Below are positions 35,673 through 44,109 of a stretch of 64,000 nt of DNA, one piece after another (the stretch's first letter is position 1; each line of letters begins with the position of its first letter). Source of the DNA: Vibrio ishigakensis (lineage in GTDB: Bacteria; Pseudomonadota; Gammaproteobacteria; Enterobacterales; Vibrionaceae); assembly GCF_024347675.1 (NCBI RefSeq), contig NZ_AP024881.1, positions 2,046,001-2,110,000 on the forward strand, in the 5' to 3' direction. The position numbers and the translations under genes were made by a program. The notes beneath the pieces were generated by a model. It was not told the DNA's origin. It ran no database searches and saw only the letters and a program-made list of their open reading frames with translations.

Positions 35673-35692
35673 TTGCTAACTCGTGTTAGCAA
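35673..35692. promoter_or_regulatory. LacI-type operator, copy 2
   Basis: TTGCTAACTCGTGTTAGCAA, identical to the site at 24726-24745. It lies between the divergent kinase operon and the LacI-family gene, the usual place for a LacI operator. Confidence 0.88.
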
Positions 35693-35848
35693 AGGTATAG
35701 CAATGCATTCAAAAACAGACAATGAAGTGAATAGGATAATGTGATATAAAGCTGATAAAGCGTTTTCTGAGCAATAAAAAACTTGCACAACCGCACAGTT
35801 TTTATACACATCAAGAACGTTCTAACAAAACCTGGGGATGGAAAATTT

Positions 35849-36853
35849 ATGGCTATGACTATCGAACAGATAGCGAGTAACCTTGGTGTATCTATTACCA
35901 CCGTTAAACTTGTTCACAACGGCAAAGCAGATAAATATAGGATATCTGCAAAAACTCAAAAAAGAGTTCATGACTTCATTGATAAGCACGGTATTGTTGT
36001 CAATCAAACGGCTCGAAATTTAAAACTAAAAAAAACAAATACGCTCGGTCTAATCGTACCTAGAATTACCAACCGTTTTTTTTCGTCTTTGATCGAAGAA
36101 TTGGAACAGCACTGTAGCAATGCAGGTTTTCAATTGATCACTGCTTCATGTGACGGTGATGCTGGAAAAGAAAAAGAGGTAACCAAGAGGCTTTTTGAAA
36201 GGGGTGTTGATGGCTTCTTTATTGTACCTAGCTCCAAAGAACAACTTGAAGATACACTGGGAAGATACCCTAGCAAACCGATTGTCGTACTGGATCGTGA
36301 CTACAAAATAAAGGATCAACACACTGTCACTAGTAACAATCACTTGGGTTTTTTCGAATTAACCAACAAGTTACTAGATAAAAAGCTATCTGAAGTTTAT
36401 GTGATAAGTGGTGACTGCCAAATCCCCACTATTCGAGATCGATTACAAGGTTTTATCGATAGTTACACTCACCATGAATTATCGCCTGTCTCGAATTGGC
36501 TATATTCGGTTCCTAAAAATACGGCTAAAGATGGGTTCGATGGTATGAAGATGCTCATGCAGGACCTCAATCGTGTTCCCAAGGCTTTAGTTTTTTCCTC
36601 CCTCCCTATACTTGAAGGGGCACTTCACTACATTAAATCACATACAGGAGTTATACCTACATCCACCATAATTGGCACTTTTGATGATCATACAATGCTA
36701 GACTTCTTGCCAAATCGAATTGTATCCGTCGAACAAAATGCTCAATTAATTGCAAAACATTCGGTTCAGTTACTTCTCTCGAAAATTGACGAGTCAACAA
36801 TTAGAAACTCAAATATTGTAATACCAACTAAATTGGTATCTAGAAATCTTTGA
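35849..36853 (+). CDS. LacI-family transcriptional regulator of the rare-sugar clusters
   Basis: A 334-residue LacI-family protein. The DNA-binding head reads MTIEQIASNLGVSITTVKLV, then HNGKADKYRISAKTQKRV, with the hinge TLGLIVPRITNRFFSSLIEE. The effector domain resembles periplasmic sugar-binding proteins: LITASCDGDAGKEKEVTKRL, GVDGFFIVPSS, PIVVLDRDYK. I start at ATG 35849 (GGGGATGG upstream); the frame is open from 35783. It is divergent from the kinase operon and probably binds both 20-bp palindromes. Ligand likely a pentose or 6-deoxyhexose, unknown. Confidence 0.92.
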   Translation: MAMTIEQIASNLGVSITTVKLVHNGKADKYRISAKTQKRVHDFIDKHGIVVNQTARNLKLKKTNTLGLIVPRITNRFFSSLIEELEQHCSNAGFQLITASCDGDAGKEKEVTKRLFERGVDGFFIVPSSKEQLEDTLGRYPSKPIVVLDRDYKIKDQHTVTSNNHLGFFELTNKLLDKKLSEVYVISGDCQIPTIRDRLQGFIDSYTHHELSPVSNWLYSVPKNTAKDGFDGMKMLMQDLNRVPKALVFSSLPILEGALHYIKSHTGVIPTSTIIGTFDDHTMLDFLPNRIVSVEQNAQLIAKHSVQLLLSKIDESTIRNSNIVIPTKLVSRNL

Positions 36854-37178
36854 TCATATGGTGTGATTCTCAGTTAAGATTAAAGGTAATTATTAAAATG
36901 ATTGCAGTAGACAAAAACGAATCAACTACTGCACTTTTTCTTAATTACTAGGAACCTTATTTTTACCTGTTAAAACACTCATATATAAAAATACTTCCCT
37001 TCTCTAAAATGCCAAATACCTCTTTATAGATGCTGTTTTTTCAACAACTTTCACATTTTCAATTGAATGTTATCTTTTTCTAGTTCACTCTCTAAGAGCG
37101 ATCGAAAGTGGTGGCAATAACTACGAATATTAATTCAGTTTTGTATTGAAGCTGTTTCGAGAAAAGTATTTTCTACTT
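36854..37178. other. Non-coding gap after the LacI-type gene
   Basis: 325 A/T-rich bases between a plus-strand and a minus-strand gene end. No gene, clear terminator or repeat recognised. It marks the change from sugar genes to accessory genes. Confidence 0.4.
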
Positions 37179-37544
37179 TCATTTTGTATGCTTTGTCGTA
37201 CTCACAGAAGAGAAGTAGTTCTGAACTGTTTTCTTGCTTACTTGAAGTTTTTCCGCAATTAACCCTGCAATTTGTGACTCAGAAGCCTTTGGGTGCCTAG
37301 TTCGAAATTCGTCTCTCATCCTGAGCGCACGTTCTTTTCTTTTACCCGCTGCATCCATTCTCTTTTCAGTAGCTTCACTGGTTCTGGAGTTGCCTGCACA
37401 AATCAACGGTTCGTACATGGCTGTCATTAATGCTGAACCCGTCAAAAATAGCTCCGTTCTAACTCGAAATTCGATTTCCGAGATCGACTTATCAACAAGG
37501 AAGCTTGTACAAGAGGCGATGTATAAATTCAAAGCATCGCCCAA
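37179..37544 (-). CDS. Hypothetical protein with C-terminal helix-turn-helix
   Basis: A 121-residue protein of unknown family. The C-terminal part, RHPKASESQIAGLIAEKLQV followed by SKKTVQNYFSSVS, looks like a DNA-binding helix-turn-helix, preceded by a basic helical region (AAGKRKERALRMRDEFR). It lies 24 bases after the neighbouring unknown gene, as if in one operon. The pair is just outside the integrase and could be a leftover of a mobile element. Confidence 0.55.
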   Translation of the reverse strand: MGDALNLYIASCTSFLVDKSISEIEFRVRTELFLTGSALMTAMYEPLICAGNSRTSEATEKRMDAAGKRKERALRMRDEFRTRHPKASESQIAGLIAEKLQVSKKTVQNYFSSVSTTKHTK

Positions 37545-37568
37545 ATACTTGTAAACGGCTCGGCCACT

Positions 37569-37892
37569 CTAATGTGCCTGAAATCGTAGATAGTTATCAA
37601 TACTTAGTTCTAGTGTGTGAACTTGGTAACTAGTCATTAAAAATTGACTCGACAATGGAACACCAGTTTCTCTAGCGGCTACACATATATGCGCCCAAAG
37701 CAAACTACTGCCCTCGCAAAAAACATCTGGATGAAGTTTTAAAAGTTGTTCAATTTGACGAAGTTTTTTCTCACTATCGATAGAAACCAATTTTCTAAGC
37801 TTTGGTTCAGACAAATCGAAATCTAGAACCTCGACTGGGAAAAGGCCCTCTTTCCCATTTGGGAGAGTAGACTTGCTTTGCGTTCTTGACAT
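37569..37892 (-). CDS. Hypothetical protein (107 aa)
   Basis: A 107-residue cytoplasmic protein starting MSRTQSKSTLPNGKEGLFPV, mostly helical, with no recognised domain. ATG 37892 is chosen because TGGAGG stands eight bases upstream; a frame start at 37907 lacks a site. Read together with the helix-turn-helix gene at 37179. Function unknown. Confidence 0.55.
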   Translation of the reverse strand: MSRTQSKSTLPNGKEGLFPVEVLDFDLSEPKLRKLVSIDSEKKLRQIEQLLKLHPDVFCEGSSLLWAHICVAARETGVPLSSQFLMTSYQVHTLELSIDNYLRFQAH

Positions 37893-38155
37893 TAACAACC
37901 TCCACAAGATTTCTAAACCATTAAAGCATTCTAAAAATTGATTACTGTTAGACTCATGTCAGCGGAGGTGTTTTGGAGAAGATTGGTGGGCATCTCAGCA
38001 ACGAACTAGCAGAGGAAAGTTCACTAGGAGATTTGACTTACATATCACCAGCAGTGGGGACTTCATAGAACATAAGTATCAAGCTAACTCACTGGGTAAC
38101 ATCAAATCTCAGGCTTATTTGACTACAAACTTGACTACAAACCCCAAAAACGACA

Positions 38156-38188
38156 AAGGCCTGACAACTTGGAAAGCTGTCAGGCCTT
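38156..38188 (-). terminator. Strong hairpin terminator next to the putative attachment site
   Basis: AAGGCCTGACA and TGTCAGGCCTT form a perfect eleven-base-pair stem with an eleven-base loop. On the minus strand it is followed by TTGTCGTTTTT, and it lies nine bases beyond the tRNA-like end, as a tRNA terminator would. Confidence 0.7.
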
Positions 38189-38196
38189 ATAGAATA

Positions 38197-38215
38197 TGGC
38201 ACGCCCTGTAGGAAT
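38197..38215 (-). other. Possible attachment site: tRNA 3'-end-like fragment
   Basis: The minus strand reads ATTCCTACAGGGCGTGCCA. This resembles the last part of a T-loop, the 3' half of a T-stem, an acceptor strand AGGGCGT, discriminator G and CCA. The 5' part of the T-arm does not match, so only the 3' end is present, as expected for one att copy left by an integrase. I could not identify the tRNA, and no second copy was found in the window. Confidence 0.4.
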
Positions 38216-38391
38216 AAGACCAGTAATTTAACCCACTTTAACCACGTTAAATATTACTATATTTTTCTTATTAATCAGTAGCTTAATCACCAATCATAAA
38301 TATTGACAAATTAACCAAACACACCCAGAATTGCTCTATATTCACCCCGCTGGCACCACCACGGCACCACCAAAAATGAATGTGAGGCTCG

Positions 38392-39690
38392 ATGAATACT
38401 AGCATTAACTTTACTAAGCGCTCGTTAGAGAACCTAGAAACCCCCAAATCTCGTATCAGATACAGAGACTTTGGGGGGCCAAACAGTGTCAGAGGATTGG
38501 GGCTCGAGCTCACCCCTACTGGTGAGAAAACATTCCGATTTGTGCAAAAAGTTAATGGTAGAAACGTTAAGGTCACTATAGGAAAGTTCCCTGAGATAAC
38601 CGTTGAAATCGCCAGAACTCATGCGCGAGACATCGCTCAACAGATAGCGCGTGGCATCAATCCCAACGAGGAAAAGCGAAAAAAGCGAGAAGCACAAACA
38701 TTCAATGATCTTTTTGCCGTGTACGAAAAACTATTTGAGCTCGATATCAAAGCCGGTTCGCGACGAGCCACCAGCCTACGGAGCAATCAAACACTGTTTA
38801 ACCTTCACCTTAAGCCTCGAATAGGACGTCTTTCTATCGAGTCATTTTCAAAAAGTGATGCGAGAAAGCTGCTGCGCGAAATTCTGGCTGAGAGCGGGTA
38901 TAGTCGCCACAATCATTCTCTCACGCTCTTAAAATCAATGTTTAATCGCGCTGACATCTCGTCCAACCCTTTTAGTACGCTCAAAAAAATTGACGAATCT
39001 TACCACCGAAGAGAACGAACCCTCAGCGACCCTGAACTACTACGCTTATTTGAGTCTCTAGAACTAGAGAAAGACATTTATCGCGACTGCGTGCTCTTGC
39101 TTTTACTCACTGGACAGCGAAAATCCACGGTTCTGTCCATGCAGTGGAAGGAAATCAATAGAGCAAACCGCACTTGGACAATCCCTACCTCAAAGTTCAA
39201 GAGTAAAAGGCCTCATGTTGTTCCATTGTCAAAAGAAGCAATGGATATACTCGAGAGACGCTCCCAAACTGCAACTCAAGGCGAGGAATTCATCTTCCCA
39301 AGTTCGAATAGCCAATCTGGACACATTACGGATAAAAGTGGAAAAGGTGGTTTTTGGCGTCGCATTACTGAGCGTGCTGGTCTTTATAGTCCCGATCCAT
39401 CTGAGAACTTACAGGTCCACGATTTAAGACGAACACTTGCAACGTATCAAGTAACGTCTGGTGGTTCATTACAGGCTACAAGTAAGCTCTTGGGTCACTC
39501 TAATGTCAGTATTACCGCCGACGTCTATGCTCATCTTTCAATAGATAGTATTAGAGAGACTCTACAAAATACGACGGAAACGATGCTCCAAAAAAACATC
39601 GCAACATCCAAGTTAGGCCATATAAAAACTCTAGTCTCAGAGCTCTCATTTAGCGAAAAAAAAGAGCTACTCAACTTTCTCCAAGGTTAG
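38392..39690 (+). CDS. int: P4-type tyrosine integrase (DUF4102 arm-binding domain)
   Basis: A 432-residue integrase. Residues 1-100 are the arm-type DNA-binding domain of P4-like integrases (RIRYRDFGGPNSVRGLGLEL, TFRFVQKVNGRNVKVTIGKF). The catalytic domain shows Arg in LLTGQRKSTVLSMQW, Lys in SKFKSKRPHVVPLS, HDLRRTLATYQ (H-x-x-R), LLGHSNVSIT (His) and the nucleophile Tyr in ADVYAHLS. It is complete and probably active. It begins about 180 bases from the tRNA-end-like sequence and points into the island, the standard layout of a tRNA-integrated genomic island. Confidence 0.93.
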   Translation: MNTSINFTKRSLENLETPKSRIRYRDFGGPNSVRGLGLELTPTGEKTFRFVQKVNGRNVKVTIGKFPEITVEIARTHARDIAQQIARGINPNEEKRKKREAQTFNDLFAVYEKLFELDIKAGSRRATSLRSNQTLFNLHLKPRIGRLSIESFSKSDARKLLREILAESGYSRHNHSLTLLKSMFNRADISSNPFSTLKKIDESYHRRERTLSDPELLRLFESLELEKDIYRDCVLLLLLTGQRKSTVLSMQWKEINRANRTWTIPTSKFKSKRPHVVPLSKEAMDILERRSQTATQGEEFIFPSSNSQSGHITDKSGKGGFWRRITERAGLYSPDPSENLQVHDLRRTLATYQVTSGGSLQATSKLLGHSNVSITADVYAHLSIDSIRETLQNTTETMLQKNIATSKLGHIKTLVSELSFSEKKELLNFLQG

Positions 39691-39740
39691 AGTACAACTT
39701 TAAGTTGGGGTCATCATAGTTTTCGAAAAACTGAGTCAAC

Positions 39741-39799
39741 ACACTTTTGGACAAAGACGAGTTAGCGCTCGCCGCCAACACGTCTCTTGAAAAAAGTGT
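39741..39799. repeat. Island palindrome, copy A
   Basis: An imperfect inverted repeat: outer arms ACACTTTT and AAAAGTGT, inner arms CAAAGACGAGTT and AACACGTCTCTTG around a short G/C-rich loop. Shares its inner arms with copies B, C and D. It sits between the convergent integrase and the 523-residue gene. Confidence 0.7.
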
Positions 39800-39882
39800 T
39801 TCAGGACTTACGCTAAGATAGAGAAATATGGAGTAGTTATTTTTTGGATGACCAACAACTACCTGGCCAAACCTTTTAACCA

Positions 39883-41454
39883 TTACAGTTGGGACAGTTG
39901 GGAATTTGGTAAGAATCCATTATTTAGTAATTGCTTCACCTTCCCAATAATGAAGCTCTCTTTAATCGTTAGCGGGTTAGGCATAAGCGTTTCAGGGTTC
40001 CGTCCGCTATCAGGTAGGTACCCTAGTAGTTTCGCATAAGCGGTAATTTGCGAACCCAAAGGCTCATAGTGAGCATCAAACAGCTCTTCACTTAACTCTC
40101 TGGCTTCTTTTTTACATAAGCAACAAACTTCGAAAAATAACAACATCCACAATGGACCTGAACAGTACTTAGCACCCCTCAACACTTCCATGTAATGCTT
40201 TGTTGCAATAATAGATTTACCTGTAGCTACAGCATTTTGGGCCTTAATCCAATGTTCAACCCAGCTTGGTTTGAATATGAGGCCTTTACTCCACTCTTTA
40301 ATTGAAAAATGCTCTCCCTCTCCATAAGTAAACTCTAAGATGCTAGGGATCTTATCTACCTTATTTAAAATAAGGCCATAGCTATCTAGTACGTCTTGAT
40401 ATTCATTTAACTTAGCTTTGGCCATAGCAAATAACTTCAATCGCTCGGCTTCAGGTAGTTCCTGTTCCATTGCGTAATCAATCACTTCACTGGCCGATTC
40501 CATCGTAGTTTCACCCAACTGCGGGTAGCTAAATTTCTTATCCCAAATAGGTTCGCATTGATTGTCATTCAAATGCGTATTGAGATAATGGATGATGAAC
40601 GCACCTAAGGCAGCAGCAGTAAAGTAAGCATCATCACACTCAGCTGGTGTCAATTTCTGTACAGGCTTAATTGTTTTAAGATAGATACGCCACTTAACTC
40701 TCTTAAATTGTGAAAGCCGTTCGATGACTTGTTTGGCGGCAGTGTCTACATCGCTACCTTTTATGTCAGTGAACTCTACATTTTTACTGGCTTTCGCCTT
40801 GTTATGGTACTGAGTAAGTTTGTAGGCTGAGCTATCTGCACTAGCCAATAGTTCATTGATTAAGCGACGCATTGGCCAATTATCTTGTAGTGTCTCTTGC
40901 AACCAATCTCTATCGCCTAAAGCATGGTGAGAAACTAAGCTAATGATGATAGATTTCAGGACATTATTAACGAAATATTGGTAAGCTTCGGGGATACATC
41001 CATCAACAATCACAAACTCTCTGACCCACTCTCGATAATATTCAAGGGCATGTAGATAATAGTTTTTTGCTAAAAGAGCCGTTTCATGCTCAGGATATCG
41101 CTCTCCAATAACTTGCAACACATAATTCTGGAATTCCTTGTACTCTCTAATAGTGCTGAAATCATTTTTCGCGTATTGAATAACGTATGATCTGATAGTC
41201 TTAAGCTGTTTAGATACTAGCTTGTTATCAGGGGCAAGTTGACGAGTCGCATTAAGCAACTCTTTAATATTAACCCCACTGTGATTTTTTGCCCCGACCA
41301 ACGAGAATGAATCCTGTAATGCTTGTCTGCGATCTTTTTCTGTTGCTGGTACATGGAATGTTGCCTCTTTCTTTTCATCACTCCATAAGCCCAACGAATC
41401 ACAAACAACTTTATGGAACTCACCAAGGGTGGGTACATGTTCAACACCTGTCAT
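39883..41454 (-). CDS. Hypothetical protein (523 aa), unknown family
   Basis: A large, mainly helical cytoplasmic protein with no recognised motif. It starts MTGVEHVPTLGEFHKVVCDS, with a strong ribosome-binding site AAGGAGTAAAT before ATG 41454. Helical stretches rich in Leu/Tyr alternate through the protein (for example YYLHALEYYREWVREF and LGAFIIHYLNTHLND), and the C-terminal third has LLFFEVCCLCKKEARELSEE. No signal peptide or membrane helix. It lies between the integrase and an OGG-fold gene in an island with a WYL regulator, a setting typical of phage-defence genes. Function is not claimed. Confidence 0.75.
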   Translation of the reverse strand: MTGVEHVPTLGEFHKVVCDSLGLWSDEKKEATFHVPATEKDRRQALQDSFSLVGAKNHSGVNIKELLNATRQLAPDNKLVSKQLKTIRSYVIQYAKNDFSTIREYKEFQNYVLQVIGERYPEHETALLAKNYYLHALEYYREWVREFVIVDGCIPEAYQYFVNNVLKSIIISLVSHHALGDRDWLQETLQDNWPMRRLINELLASADSSAYKLTQYHNKAKASKNVEFTDIKGSDVDTAAKQVIERLSQFKRVKWRIYLKTIKPVQKLTPAECDDAYFTAAALGAFIIHYLNTHLNDNQCEPIWDKKFSYPQLGETTMESASEVIDYAMEQELPEAERLKLFAMAKAKLNEYQDVLDSYGLILNKVDKIPSILEFTYGEGEHFSIKEWSKGLIFKPSWVEHWIKAQNAVATGKSIIATKHYMEVLRGAKYCSGPLWMLLFFEVCCLCKKEARELSEELFDAHYEPLGSQITAYAKLLGYLPDSGRNPETLMPNPLTIKESFIIGKVKQLLNNGFLPNSQLSQL

Positions 41455-41629
41455 ATTTACTCCTTATAACAACAAGACAAATATAAACCAACCCACTTTC
41501 TTCAAACTAGGTATTGAAACATCTAATCTATAAAAATCAATAACTTAATTATAAAACGTTCAAAAGATCAATATGTATAAAGTCCGATGGCACACGCTCT
41601 TTTGGTGCTAGATTAAACTAAACCACAAT

Positions 41630-41676
41630 GGGGCACAGGTGAGTTAGCCACAGCCCCGCTAACACGCCTCTGGACA
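41630..41676. repeat. Island palindrome, copy B
   Basis: Arms CACAGGTGAGTTAGC and GCTAACACGCCTCTG separated by CACAGCCCC. Lies in the 311-base gap between the 523-residue gene and the OGG-fold gene, and is followed by a second small hairpin ATTGCTAA/TTAGCAAT at 41693-41709. Confidence 0.75.
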
Positions 41677-41765
41677 ATACTGTGTCATCGGCATTGCTAA
41701 TTTAGCAATTAATGAATTAGCCTGCGTATGGAAAAATTTTATAACTGAGTATCCAGCATTCATTC

Positions 41766-42965
41766 CTAGCGACCTATCTTCTTAAACCCTAGTCCTTTCG
41801 CTAGTTCTTGCGCATATTTCTTAGCTACCTTTAATGACTCACTATCTGTGAACTGTTCAGCCTGTGACTTTTTACTCACCAAATCGTCACCACTTAAGTA
41901 CACCACTTGTAAGGTTGGATCATTACGCATTGCTTTATGGTTAGCCGTCACTGTTGCACCATCTTCACCTGAAAACACACGATATCCTTTAGCACCTAGC
42001 CCGCCTTTAACAAGTGTTAACGGCTCCTTACCGTATGGCTTGCTAGTATCCAGTAATTCGATATTAGTTGAGGTATAAGCTGTTTTATTCGCTGGAGACA
42101 AGTATATCGCTACAATACGTGACATTATTGTTTTATCCTTGTTTAAGTTTGTTAATGAATGCGACTTTTTTTCTTTTGACTTACTTCTGCGTATTGTGGC
42201 TTGAGTATCAAATACCTCTGCGTGATGATCAGCAACAAACGACTCAAAGTAGAAGCGTGGGTTATGACTTGTTTTATCTTTAGAGCGATGAGTCCCAAAA
42301 ATATAACTTTCTAGTTGGTTAACCTCTACCATGCACTCTTTAGCCCATCGATTCATCCGAAGCACAAAATCATTGAAAGCTGCACTGCGAGTTGCTGTTC
42401 TTAATTTAACCTCAACGCCCTCCACTCGAGAAATGTACTGCTTGGCCAGTTGATCATTCCCTTCATCAATTAGTAATGCGCAGTATGCAAGCTTGGTCCA
42501 TTTATCAAAAATAGGCGGGACAATCGTTAAGCCATCTGCTGCTGCAACGAAGAAAAATAGTTTGGTAAAGTACGCATCGCCTAAGCCTTTTAACTTTCCT
42601 TCTCCTTCCATATAGTTGTATGCTTCAGAGAATAACTGTCGCTCTAATAAACGCTTAACAACCAACACGATCGCTTCTAGTCGCTCTGGCTTTACACTTA
42701 GTAACTTGGTTAGGTTGTCTCCAGTAACACCTCCAGTAGAAACCCCTCCCCAAATCATTGCAGCAAAAAAGCCTTGATAATAGTGTTGCCCTTTAAAATA
42801 CGTGGTCACTTGCTCGCGACCGATATAACCATTTTTACAACTAGCTAAGATGTCATCGATTACTTTATAGTGACGATAGCTATAATAGCTGTTGGAAATT
42901 TTAAAGCTTGGCTGCTCTGTTTGTTGAATATTTTCGAGATTGTTTTTTAAAAATGAAGGAGTCAT
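41766..42965 (-). CDS. OGG-fold (8-oxoguanine DNA glycosylase-like) protein, candidate defence factor
   Basis: A 399-residue protein. Residues 30-230 resemble the OGG-fold family found in bacterial defence islands: YFKGQHYYQGFFAAMIWGGV, the helix-hairpin-helix-like GKLKGLGDAYFTKLFFFVAA and IVPPIFDKWTKLAYCALLID. Residues 280-399 form an extra domain of unknown nature (SRIVAIYLSPANKTAYTSTN ... VTANHKAMRNDPTLQVVYLS). DNA glycosylases that attack modified phage bases are known defence enzymes, so a similar role is possible, but activity is not shown: the catalytic Lys/Asp pair of true OGG enzymes could not be placed with certainty. Weak ribosome-binding site. Confidence 0.6.
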   Translation of the reverse strand: MTPSFLKNNLENIQQTEQPSFKISNSYYSYRHYKVIDDILASCKNGYIGREQVTTYFKGQHYYQGFFAAMIWGGVSTGGVTGDNLTKLLSVKPERLEAIVLVVKRLLERQLFSEAYNYMEGEGKLKGLGDAYFTKLFFFVAAADGLTIVPPIFDKWTKLAYCALLIDEGNDQLAKQYISRVEGVEVKLRTATRSAAFNDFVLRMNRWAKECMVEVNQLESYIFGTHRSKDKTSHNPRFYFESFVADHHAEVFDTQATIRRSKSKEKKSHSLTNLNKDKTIMSRIVAIYLSPANKTAYTSTNIELLDTSKPYGKEPLTLVKGGLGAKGYRVFSGEDGATVTANHKAMRNDPTLQVVYLSGDDLVSKKSQAEQFTDSESLKVAKKYAQELAKGLGFKKIGR

Positions 42966-43026
42966 CTTGAACCATTTTAATCAATATATATTAGGCAGTC
43001 GGTTAGCCACTAACACTTAGTGAACT

Positions 43027-43173
43027 TCATACTTGAGGGTTATTACTAGTTAAGCATTTGAGCTGTTTTACACTCCTTACGAAATATTGAAAATCACACG
43101 TAACAATAGATTCCCATCGTTTGTGGCTGGTTTTCGTATTCTGGTGCATAAACTTTTCTATTTCTGCTGCCAT
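43027..43173 (-). CDS. Possible small protein (48 aa)
   Basis: A frame from ATG 43173 encodes MAAEIEKFMHQNTKTSHKRW and ends LKCLTSNNPQV. It fills most of the gap between the OGG-fold gene and the next unknown gene. No good ribosome-binding site and no family; listed only as a possibility. Confidence 0.25.
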   Translation of the reverse strand: MAAEIEKFMHQNTKTSHKRWESIVTCDFQYFVRSVKQLKCLTSNNPQV

Positions 43174-43213
43174 GCTGCTGTCGATTAACCTTTTCTACAC
43201 ATAATAATTAGAC

Positions 43214-43774
43214 TCACGCTTTCGAAAACGTAAGGAGTAAATTGAGTCCGTCACCTGGAATGATAAGATTGATCATTTCTTCAATGTTAAAGTGGCTTCT
43301 CCCCAACTCAGTCACGCGTTGGAAGTCATCAATATTTGCACTGCAATCTCGATGTATAAGGTAACCAAAAGACCAGCATTGATGATGGTGTGAAGGGCCT
43401 CTGTCACTTGAGACATGAAAAACCTGAGCCTTTTCATAAGACTTAACCACGGACTCTAACTCTGAAAGTGATACGTTAATTACACCATTTCGATGGTATA
43501 TATCGGTGATTAATAGAGTGAACTCAGTCGCACAACATTCAGCTATATCCACATAACAATGCGCCTTAGGTACTTCTGTAGTGGGTTTCCACCAAAACGT
43601 AGCTTGGTGGCGTTTTGAAGCCCACTCCATCATTTCAGGAGTGGGGGTTTGACTATCAATAACGACAAAAGCGGGTCCATTCGGGCTGATTGCTCTTATC
43701 TGACTCGGAGAGCGAATGATCAACTCATCACTTTCGTATTGTTGCTCCGGAGTCTCGGTAATCCAAAGTAGCAT
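43214..43774 (-). CDS. Hypothetical protein (186 aa)
   Basis: A 186-residue soluble protein starting MLLWITETPEQQYESDELII. It is rich in Trp, His and Cys (ASKRHQATFWWKP, CYVDIAECCATEF, SSDRGPSHHHQCWSFGYLIH), which could form a metal site, but no known family is recognised. It lies in the accessory island between the OGG-fold gene and a WYL regulator, all on the minus strand but with gaps of over 100 bases. Function unknown. Confidence 0.6.
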   Translation of the reverse strand: MLLWITETPEQQYESDELIIRSPSQIRAISPNGPAFVVIDSQTPTPEMMEWASKRHQATFWWKPTTEVPKAHCYVDIAECCATEFTLLITDIYHRNGVINVSLSELESVVKSYEKAQVFHVSSDRGPSHHHQCWSFGYLIHRDCSANIDDFQRVTELGRSHFNIEEMINLIIPGDGLNLLLTFSKA

Positions 43775-43912
43775 GAATTATCGTCCTTACTTGTTTCAAA
43801 GTCTTTAGTGTATGACGGTTATGCGTCATGGCGTGTCGTTTCAATTCAAGTCAAATTGTGACGCCATAATATGGAAAATGGTGTCAACACTATCAATCAA
43901 GAGAACGATGCA

Positions 43913-44065
43913 ATGAAAGAATATCTGATCACATTCACACTCAACGGTCGCCGAACCAAACGCCGAGTCTGGGCTTACCATGTGAGCGATGCTTATAAGC
44001 GTATCCGCGATGAAGAGCCGCCAAAGAGCCAGATTGGTTGGATCAAATCAGAAAAAATCAAATAA
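43913..44065 (+). CDS. Small basic protein (50 aa)
   Basis: A 50-residue protein MKEYLITFTLNGRRTKRRVW... ending IGWIKSEKIK. The basic strand-like start and helical middle suggest a small nucleic-acid-associated protein, but none is recognised. ATG 43913 is preferred over ATG 43871 because of AAGAGAACG upstream; both are in frame. It is the only plus-strand gene in this part of the island and ends at a shared terminator. Confidence 0.5.
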   Translation: MKEYLITFTLNGRRTKRRVWAYHVSDAYKRIRDEEPPKSQIGWIKSEKIK

Positions 44066-44082
44066 CGACCTTAACCTTCAAC

Positions 44083-44109
44083 ACTAAGGCGTTTGAATAA
44101 CGCCTTAGT
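44083..44109. terminator. Bidirectional terminator between the small basic gene and the WYL gene
   Basis: ACTAAGGCGTT and AACGCCTTAGT form a perfect eleven-base-pair stem with loop TGAAT. It overlaps the stop of the WYL gene. Confidence 0.8.

Larger units (their letters stand above)
37893..38391. other. Left edge of the accessory island
   Basis: About 500 bases without a gene. It contains the strong hairpin at 38156-38188 and the tRNA-end-like stretch at 38197-38215, followed by the region upstream of the integrase. Confidence 0.5.

Noticed and set aside
39671..39883. A 70-codon frame whose ATG overlaps the stop of the 523-residue gene (TAATG)
   Set aside because: The overlap looks like coupling, but the frame contains palindrome copy A, which is intergenic elsewhere, and it runs into the end of the integrase. 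More likely a by-product of the repeat.
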